Shown: in pieces, positions 58,930 to 64,000 of the stretch | How the letters are laid out: each line of letters begins with the position of its first letter | Position numbering within the stretch: the first letter of the stretch is position 1 | NCBI GenBank assembly: GCA_041675885.1 | Contig: JBAYSY010000005.1 | Location: 21,769 to 85,768 of the forward strand | DNA length: 64,000 bases | From: JBAYSY01 sp041675885 | GTDB lineage: Bacteria > Pseudomonadota > Alphaproteobacteria > Rhodobacterales > Rhodobacteraceae | Reading direction: 5' to 3' | Made by a program: the position numbers and the translations under genes | Notes under the pieces: model-generated | What the model was told of the DNA's origin: nothing | Database searches by the model: none | Seen by the model: the letters and a program-made list of their open reading frames with translations, nothing else

Positions 58930-59916
58930 TCAGCCCCCCGCGACCGCCTCGGCGATCAGCCGGAACGACCGCAGCCGCTGCGCGTGGTCATAGACATCCG
59001 ACACGACGATCAACTCGTCGGCCCCGGTCTCGGCCTTGAGCGCGACGACGCCCTTGCGCACCGTGGCCGGGTCGCCGACGATCGAACGCGCCAGCATCCG
59101 CATGACCTGCACCTTTTCGCGCGGGGTCCAGTAGGTCTCGATATCGTCGATGGGCGGCTGCCCCAGCCCGCGCCTGCCACGGAAGATATCGGTGAAGGAC
59201 ATCTGTTGCGCCGTGGCAAGGTAGCGGGCCTCGTCCCCGTCCGGCGCGGCGATGATATTGACCCCGACCATCGCGTAAGGCCGGTCGAGCTGCGCCGAGG
59301 GTTTGAACCGGCTGCGGTAAAGCTCCAGCGCCGGATGCAGCATGTCGGGCGCGAAATGCGAGGCGAAGGCATAGGGCAGCCCCAGCTCCGCCGCCAGCAT
59401 CGCCCCGTAATTGCTGGAGCCGAGGATCCACAGCGGCACTTCCGTCCCCGCCGCGGGCACGGCGACGATCTGCTGGCCCTCGCGCTCGGCCCCGAACCAC
59501 GTCTGCAATTCCAGCACGTCCTGCGGGAAATGCTCGGAACTCTCGGGCGCGCGGCGCAGGGCGCGCAGCGTCAGCTGGTCGGTCCCCGGCGCGCGGCCCA
59601 GCCCGAGGTCGATCCGCCCCGGAAACAGCCGCGCCAGCGTGCCGAACTGCTCGGCGACCACATAGGGCGCGTGGTTCGGCAGCATGATCCCGCCCGCGCC
59701 GACCCGGATCGTGGACGACCCCGCCGCGATATGCGCGATCACGATCGAGGTCGCGGCGCTGGCGATGCCCTGCATGTTGTGATGCTCGGCCACCCAGATG
59801 CGGCGGTAACCCCAGCCCTCGGCATGGGCGGCCAGATCGCGCGCGTTGTCGAGCGCCATGCGCGCGTCGGTATCCCGTGAGACGCGGGCAAGTTCGAGGA
59901 TCGAAAGCGGTATCAT
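58930..59916 (-). CDS. Luciferase-like (LLM class) flavin-dependent oxidoreductase
   Basis: A 328-residue TIM-barrel flavoprotein of the MsnO8 type: MIPLSILELARV, YRRIWVAEHHNMQGIASAATS, GGIMLPNHAPYVVAEQFGTLARLFPGRIDLGLGRAPG. These proteins use FMNH2 and O2; the substrate is unknown. The ATG at 59916 has GGGAGT-like sequence upstream; longer upstream frames lack family similarity. Neighbour to the AI-2E family gene, 50 bases downstream of it on the same strand. Confidence 0.86.
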   Translation of the reverse strand: MIPLSILELARVSRDTDARMALDNARDLAAHAEGWGYRRIWVAEHHNMQGIASAATSIVIAHIAAGSSTIRVGAGGIMLPNHAPYVVAEQFGTLARLFPGRIDLGLGRAPGTDQLTLRALRRAPESSEHFPQDVLELQTWFGAEREGQQIVAVPAAGTEVPLWILGSSNYGAMLAAELGLPYAFASHFAPDMLHPALELYRSRFKPSAQLDRPYAMVGVNIIAAPDGDEARYLATAQQMSFTDIFRGRRGLGQPPIDDIETYWTPREKVQVMRMLARSIVGDPATVRKGVVALKAETGADELIVVSDVYDHAQRLRSFRLIAEAVAGG

Positions 59917-59966
59917 CGGCACGGACTCCCTTAGACCGCCCATATGGTCGGGCGCGCGGAGGAGTG

Positions 59967-61073
59967 TCAATCCGGCGGCGGCGGCGCGTCCCCGCCGGAC
60001 ATCCAGCCGGATCGGCCGTCGCCAGGCCGACTCTCGTCGGTGAACAGCGACCAGACCGCGACGAACAGCGCCGCGATCAGCGGGCCGACGACGAAACCGT
60101 TGACCCCCATGAGCGTAAGCCCCCCCACCGTCGAGACCAGCACCACGTAATCCGGCAGCCGCGCGCCCCTGCCCACCAGCGGCGGGCGCAGCAGGTTGTC
60201 GATCACGCTGATGATCAGCGTGCCGAACAGCAGCAGCGACACCCCCTTTGCCACGTCGCCCGACAACAGCAGCCAGACCCCCATCGGCCCCCAGACAAGA
60301 AACGTCCCCACCGCGGGCAGAAGCGACAGGACCGACATCAGCACGGCCCACAGGAGCGCCCCCTCGATCCCCAGCACCCAGAAGGCAAGGCCGCCAAGCC
60401 CGCCCTGTATGATCGCGATGATGATATTGCCCCGCACCGTCGCCTTGATGACAGCGACAAAGCGCGCCATCACGTGATCGGTGTGGTGCGGGCTCAGCGG
60501 GCTTGCGCGCCGGATCACCTGTATCAGCCCCGGCCCGTCCCGGAACAGGAAGAACAGCATGTAGATCATCAGCCCGAGTGCGATCAGGAATTGCGCGGTG
60601 TTCTGGCCGATCACCATGGCCCGGCTGGCGATCGCCTGGCTGGCCTGCAACAGAAAGGCCGTAAGCCGGGCCTGGATCTCGGAGAACTCGCCAAGGTTCA
60701 GATAGGCCAGCCCGTCGAGCACCACCTGCGGCAGCGCCGCCTGCACCCTTGTGAAAACCTCCCCCAGATCGACCCCCCGTGTGCTGATGCGGGTGTAAAG
60801 CGCGGCGGCCTCCTGCGCCAGCGCGGTCAGGATCGCGGTGCCGGGGATCACCACGATACAGACGCAGACCAGCAGCGACAGCCCCGCCGCCAGGTTGCGC
60901 CGCCCGCCCAGCCGGACCTCCAGCCAGCGTTGCAGGGGGCTGAACAGCACCGCAAGGATCACCGCCCAGAGCACCGCGCCGTAATAGGGCAGCAGCAGCC
61001 AGACGAACGCCGCCGTCACCAGCAGCACGAAGGCCGCGAAGCTCAGCACCTCAAGGGTCGATCTGGGGATCAC
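59967..61073 (-). CDS. AI-2E family transporter-like membrane protein
   Basis: A 368-residue protein with about eight hydrophobic helices: SFAAFVLLVTAAFVWLLLPYYGAVLWAVILAVLFSPL near the start, FLVWGPMGVWLLLSG and GFVVGPLIAALFVAVWSLF near the end. The DNLLRPPLVGRGARLPDYVVLVSTVGG segment is characteristic of the AI-2E/PerM family, some of which are Na+/H+ antiporters rather than signal exporters. The start is set at GTG 61073 because AGGAGG lies five bases upstream; the ATG at 61127 has no such site. Confidence 0.84.
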   Translation of the reverse strand: MIPRSTLEVLSFAAFVLLVTAAFVWLLLPYYGAVLWAVILAVLFSPLQRWLEVRLGGRRNLAAGLSLLVCVCIVVIPGTAILTALAQEAAALYTRISTRGVDLGEVFTRVQAALPQVVLDGLAYLNLGEFSEIQARLTAFLLQASQAIASRAMVIGQNTAQFLIALGLMIYMLFFLFRDGPGLIQVIRRASPLSPHHTDHVMARFVAVIKATVRGNIIIAIIQGGLGGLAFWVLGIEGALLWAVLMSVLSLLPAVGTFLVWGPMGVWLLLSGDVAKGVSLLLFGTLIISVIDNLLRPPLVGRGARLPDYVVLVSTVGGLTLMGVNGFVVGPLIAALFVAVWSLFTDESRPGDGRSGWMSGGDAPPPPD

Positions 61074-61163
61074 CGCCGCCTCCTGCCGCCTGTTGCCGCA
61101 AGATGCCACAGAAGCGGGGGCAAACAACAGCGGTATCAGAATCCGCCCCCGCCGAAGGCCGCG

Positions 61164-62027
61164 CTATTCCGCCGCCAGCGCCGCCGCGCGCCGCCGTCCC
61201 GCCGCGGCGATTTCCGCGATCACGCCGGTCAGCCGGGCGCGCAGGGCGGCGAAGCCCGGCAGCGGGCGGATGCGGTTCTCATCCATGTAAAGCGCCCGGT
61301 CGATCTCGACCTGCACCACATGCTGCCCGCGCGAGGGGCGGCCGTAAGCCTGGGTCACATAGGCCCCGGCAAAGGGGGTGTTGCGCGCCACCAGGAACCC
61401 GGCCCGGAGAAAGGCGGCCTCGATCCGCTCCACCAGCGCGGGATCGGCGGCGGCGCCGAAACGGTCGCCCAGCACCACCTCGGGCACGGGCTGGCCGGGG
61501 CGGGCATGGGCCGCGATCGCCTCGTGCGGCATGGAATGGCAGTCGATCAGCAGCGCCTCGCCAAAGCCGGCGCGGCTTTCGTCGATCAACCGCTGAAGCG
61601 CGGCGTGATAGGGCCGCCAGTGGCTGTCGATCCGGGCCTCGGCCTCGGCCCGGCTCAGGCGGCCCCGGTAGATCGCCCGGCCGTTCGACACCACCCGGGG
61701 AATCACCCCGAGGCCGGAACTGACCCGGGGGTTCAGCGCGCCATGGCGCACCCCCTCGACCAGTGCCGGGTCAAGCTCGTCCGCCGCCCGGTTCAGGTCG
61801 AGCCAGGCCCGCGGCGCCCGCGCCGCCAGCAGCGGCGCACCGAACTGCGGCGCATCGTCCCAGAGCAGATCGACGAAGGCATCCTCGGACGACCGGATCG
61901 CACGGGCGTCAAGCACGCTTTGCCCGAGAAACGCCGCCGGGTAGTCGCGCCCGCTGTGCGGCGAGGCGAAAATAACCGCCGTGTCGCGGCGGCCGGGCAG
62001 GTGAAGATCAAAGGCCGACACGGTCAT
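61164..62027 (-). CDS. N-formylglutamate amidohydrolase family protein
   Basis: A 287-residue enzyme of the HutG-like N-formylglutamate amidohydrolase family: FASPHSGRDYPAAFL, APRAWLDLNRAADELD, DCHSMPHEA, VQVEIDRALYMDEN. It would release glutamate and formate, the last step of one histidine pathway, or act on related N-acyl amino acids. No hut genes are adjacent. Start 62027 is preceded by GGAGG. Confidence 0.86.
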   Translation of the reverse strand: MTVSAFDLHLPGRRDTAVIFASPHSGRDYPAAFLGQSVLDARAIRSSEDAFVDLLWDDAPQFGAPLLAARAPRAWLDLNRAADELDPALVEGVRHGALNPRVSSGLGVIPRVVSNGRAIYRGRLSRAEAEARIDSHWRPYHAALQRLIDESRAGFGEALLIDCHSMPHEAIAAHARPGQPVPEVVLGDRFGAAADPALVERIEAAFLRAGFLVARNTPFAGAYVTQAYGRPSRGQHVVQVEIDRALYMDENRIRPLPGFAALRARLTGVIAEIAAAGRRRAAALAAE

Positions 62028-62170
62028 GCCCCCTCCAGTCACCCCGGATCATAGCCGCAAGTTTCCGCCCGCCGAAACCCCCTTGAACCGGGTTGCGAGA
62101 CCTTTTATAGACCCGGAACCGGCGCGGTTCCGCCCGCGTCCCTTTCCATGGGACGGGCGGAAAACGCTGC

Positions 62171-62245
<75 letters not shown>

Positions 62246-62391
62246 TCCCTGTCCTCTCGCGATGCTGTGACCTCGTGTCCCGCGGGCCGGGCTGGATAAA
62301 TCCCGCCCGGGACCCCAAGATGGAAGGCAGGCCGGATCGCCGCCGAAGCCGCGGCCGCCGGGGGGGCGACCGGCGACGGGAAGGGAATGGA

Positions 62392-62868
62392 ATGGGGTGC
62401 CGGATGCAGCACGAACTCCGGAGCGAACCGGGCGCGGGCGACTGCCCGGACAGGGCACGCCCGGTGGCTTTGCCGGTGCCCATGCCCCCGCCGCCGATCA
62501 ACGGCAGCCGGGCGCTTCGGGCGTTGTGGCTGACGGCCGGGTTGCTGTTCGTGCTTCTGGCCTTCATCGGGGCGCTGTTGCCGGTGATGCCGACGGTCCC
62601 GTTCCTGATCCTTGCCGCCGCCTGTTTTTCGCGCTCCTCGCGCCGGTTCGAGTCCTGGCTGCTCGACCACCCGAATTTCGGCCCCTCGCTGCGCGAATGG
62701 CGCACGCGCGGGGCGATTTCCCGGCGGGGAAAGTTCCTGGCGCTGGGGGGCTCGACCGTTGGCCTCACGGTCCTGACGGTCGGCGTTCAGCCCCCATGGC
62801 CCGCGACACTGACGGCGGTGGCGCTGATCGGGGCCGGGATGGTCTATGTCTTCACCCGCCCGTCGTGA
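62392..62868 (+). CDS. DUF454 (YbaN) family inner-membrane protein
   Basis: A 158-residue protein. After a polar N-terminal arm the core is RALWLTAGLLFVLLAFIGALLPVMPTVPFLILAAACFSRSSRRFESWLLDHPNFGPSLREW, the DUF454 signature, followed by two more hydrophobic helices. Function unknown. ATG 62392 is preceded by GGGAAGG. Starts 146 bases after the tRNA. Confidence 0.82.
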   Translation: MGCRMQHELRSEPGAGDCPDRARPVALPVPMPPPPINGSRALRALWLTAGLLFVLLAFIGALLPVMPTVPFLILAAACFSRSSRRFESWLLDHPNFGPSLREWRTRGAISRRGKFLALGGSTVGLTVLTVGVQPPWPATLTAVALIGAGMVYVFTRPS

Positions 62869-62981
62869 ACGATGGGAAAGACGGAAGCCTGTTTACATTC
62901 GCCCCGCCCGGCGATAGGTGAACGTCTCGGGCACGAATCGGACCACCCGCCTTTGCGGCGTCGGCCCCTGCCCGAATCGCC

Positions 62982-62995
62982 GCCCCTTCGGGGGC
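62982..62995 (+). terminator. UUCG hairpin upstream of rpmJ
   Basis: GCCCC-TTCG-GGGGC forms a short stable stem with a UUCG tetraloop, followed by TTCCGTTTT. It may end the DUF454 transcript or be a leader element of rpmJ 48 bases further on. Confidence 0.35.
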
Positions 62996-63042
62996 TTCCG
63001 TTTTCCGCAAGGCGCACGCGCGCCGCGAATGGGAGAAGACCG

Positions 63043-63168
63043 ATGAAGGTCCGCAACTCGCTCCGCTCGCTCAAGCAGCGTCATCGCGACTGTCAGGTCG
63101 TGCGCCGCAAGGGCCGCGTCTATGTCATCAACAAGACGCAAAAGCGGTTCAAGGCCCGTCAGGGCTGA
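63043..63168 (+). CDS. rpmJ: Ribosomal protein bL36
   Basis: A 41-residue basic protein: MKVRNSLRSLKQRHRDCQVV and RRKGRVYVINKTQKRFKARQ. This is the alphaproteobacterial bL36 form with only one of the zinc cysteines (Cys17), so the zinc-free type. GGGAGAAG precedes the ATG. A strong intrinsic terminator follows 24 bases after the stop. Confidence 0.96.
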   Translation: MKVRNSLRSLKQRHRDCQVVRRKGRVYVINKTQKRFKARQG

Positions 63169-63192
63169 TCCGCTTTCCAGCCGGATATCAGG

Positions 63193-63220
63193 GGCCGCCG
63201 GGCGAACCGGCGGCCTTTTT
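63193..63220 (+). terminator. Intrinsic terminator of rpmJ
   Basis: GGCCGCCGG (63193-63201) pairs perfectly with CCGGCGGCC (63207-63215) around a GCGAA loop and is followed by TTTTT. It lies between convergent rpmJ and queG and touches the last base of queG. Confidence 0.93.
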
Positions 63221-64000
63221 CATTCCGCCGCCTCCAGCCGCGCCAGCGCCCAGCGCGCCGCATCCGCGACCGCCGGGTCCGGGTCATCGACCAGCGCCGC
63301 CGCCGAGGCCCGCAGCGACGCATCCCCCGAATTTCCGATCGCATAAAGCACGTTGCGCACCATCCGGTCGCGGCCGATCCGCTTGATCGGGCTGCCCGAG
63401 AACCGCGCCCGGAACCTGGCGTCATCCAGCGCGGCAAGCTCCGCCAGCGGCGGCGCCCCCACCTTCGGCGCATAACCGATCTCGCGCGCCTTCACCGCGA
63501 ACTTGTTCCACGGGCAGACCGCAAGGCAGTCGTCACAGCCGTAGATCCGGTTACCCAGCGCCGGGCGCAGATCCTCCGCCACCGGGCCGCGATGCTCGAT
63601 CGTCAGGTAGGAGATGCAGCGCCTTGCATCCAGCTGGAACGGTGCCGGAAAGGCCCGCGTCGGGCAGATATCGAGGCAGGCGGTGCAGGAACCGCAACGC
63701 TCGCGCTCCGGCGCGTCCTTCGGCAGATCGAGCGTGGTGAACAGTGCGCCAAGGAAGAACCAGTTGCCCAGCCGCCGCGACAAGAGGTTGGTGTGCTTGC
63801 CCTGCCAGCCCAGCCCCGCCGCCTGCGCCAGCGGCTTTTCCATCACCGGCGCGGTGTCGGTGAAGACCTTGATCTCGCCCCCCGCCTCGGCGATCAGCCA
63901 GCGCCCCAGCCGTTTCAGCCGCTTCTTGACCAGATCGTGGTAGTCGCGCCCCTGCGCATAGACGCTGACCGCACCCCGGTCGCGCCGCTCCAGCACCGCC
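63220..64000 (-). CDS. queG: Epoxyqueuosine reductase, 5' end outside window
   Basis: The C-terminal 260 residues of QueG, which reduces epoxyqueuosine to queuosine in tRNA with a cobalamin and two [4Fe-4S] clusters. Motifs: AQGRDYHDLVKKRL, GLGWQGKHTNLLSRRLGNWFFLGALFTTL, the first cluster CGSCTACLDICPTRAF and the second CDDCLAVCPWNKFA, then a HEAT-like helical end (NVLYAIGNSGDASLRAS). The frame continues past position 64000. Convergent with rpmJ. Confidence 0.93.
   Translation of the reverse strand, partial: AVLERRDRGAVSVYAQGRDYHDLVKKRLKRLGRWLIAEAGGEIKVFTDTAPVMEKPLAQAAGLGWQGKHTNLLSRRLGNWFFLGALFTTLDLPKDAPERERCGSCTACLDICPTRAFPAPFQLDARRCISYLTIEHRGPVAEDLRPALGNRIYGCDDCLAVCPWNKFAVKAREIGYAPKVGAPPLAELAALDDARFRARFSGSPIKRIGRDRMVRNVLYAIGNSGDASLRASAAALVDDPDPAVADAARWALARLEAAE

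Overview
The window is GC-rich, has dense gene packing with many ATGA or GTGA start/stop overlaps, and carries a nosCRZDFYLX-type denitrification block, an NsrR-type repressor, a hydroxyproline-use cluster and a core-2-like glycosyltransferase/sulfotransferase pair. Together these point to an alphaproteobacterium of the Rhodobacterales (Rhodobacteraceae/Paracoccaceae). I cannot name the genus. The assignment rests on gene content and order only.

Layout from left to right. (1) 1-4551, minus: a long secreted DUF11-repeat surface protein, cut by a single in-frame amber codon at 2521-2523 and running off the left edge. (2) 4988-9898, plus: a complete branched-chain 2-oxoacid dehydrogenase operon (E1 alpha, E1 beta, E2, E3). 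(3) 9997-12171: a convergent NarL-type sensor kinase and LuxR-type response regulator. (4) 12664-24125, minus: a type I secretion operon in the order giant RTX animal-type haem peroxidase, hairpin, ABC exporter, a second RTX protein with an N-terminal hydrophobic segment, and membrane fusion protein. The divergent promoter region holds an array of GGTCCGG/CCGGACC heptamers. (5) 24392-35819: a hydroxyproline island with a GntR/FCD regulator, HypD-type deaminase, pyrroline-2-carboxylate reductase (minus strand), a four-gene amino-acid ABC importer, a D-hydroxyproline oxidase, 4-hydroxyproline 2-epimerase, an aconitase-X type cis-3-hydroxyproline dehydratase, and a second proline-racemase-family protein with Ser/Thr where the catalytic cysteines should be. 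(6) 36130-39176: a second type I secretion ABC/MFP pair with no substrate beside it. (7) 39259-40496: RidA-family protein and glycerophosphodiesterase, followed by an unusual 138-bp element with 12-bp terminal inverted repeats. (8) 40769-43723: divergent sulfotransferase and GT14-like transferase, then a HIT protein. (9) 43769-45409: an ABC ATPase and a cytochrome b561. (10) 45509-49356: a nitric-oxide block in which nsrR and two small genes diverge from globin, DUF488, 5-FCL-like and nnrS genes around an NsrR-like operator. (11) 49476-58584, minus: nosX-L-Y-F-D-Z-R and a NosC-like gene with an FNR-type box upstream. (12) 58930-64000: a luciferase-like monooxygenase, AI-2E family protein, N-formylglutamate amidohydrolase, tRNA-Val(GAC), DUF454 protein, rpmJ with a clear intrinsic terminator, and the 3' part of queG.

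How the parts fit. Blocks 10 and 11 form a nitrous-oxide and nitric-oxide module: NosZ reduces N2O, NosR/NosX supply electrons and flavin, NosDFYL mature the copper centre, and the NsrR-linked genes sense and detoxify NO. Block 5 imports hydroxyproline isomers and feeds them to 2-oxoglutarate semialdehyde (4-Hyp) or proline (3-Hyp); the final semialdehyde dehydrogenase is not in the window. Block 4 exports a secreted peroxidase with its own dedicated exporter. Everything here is read from sequence; no homology search was run, so family calls rest on recognised motifs and context.
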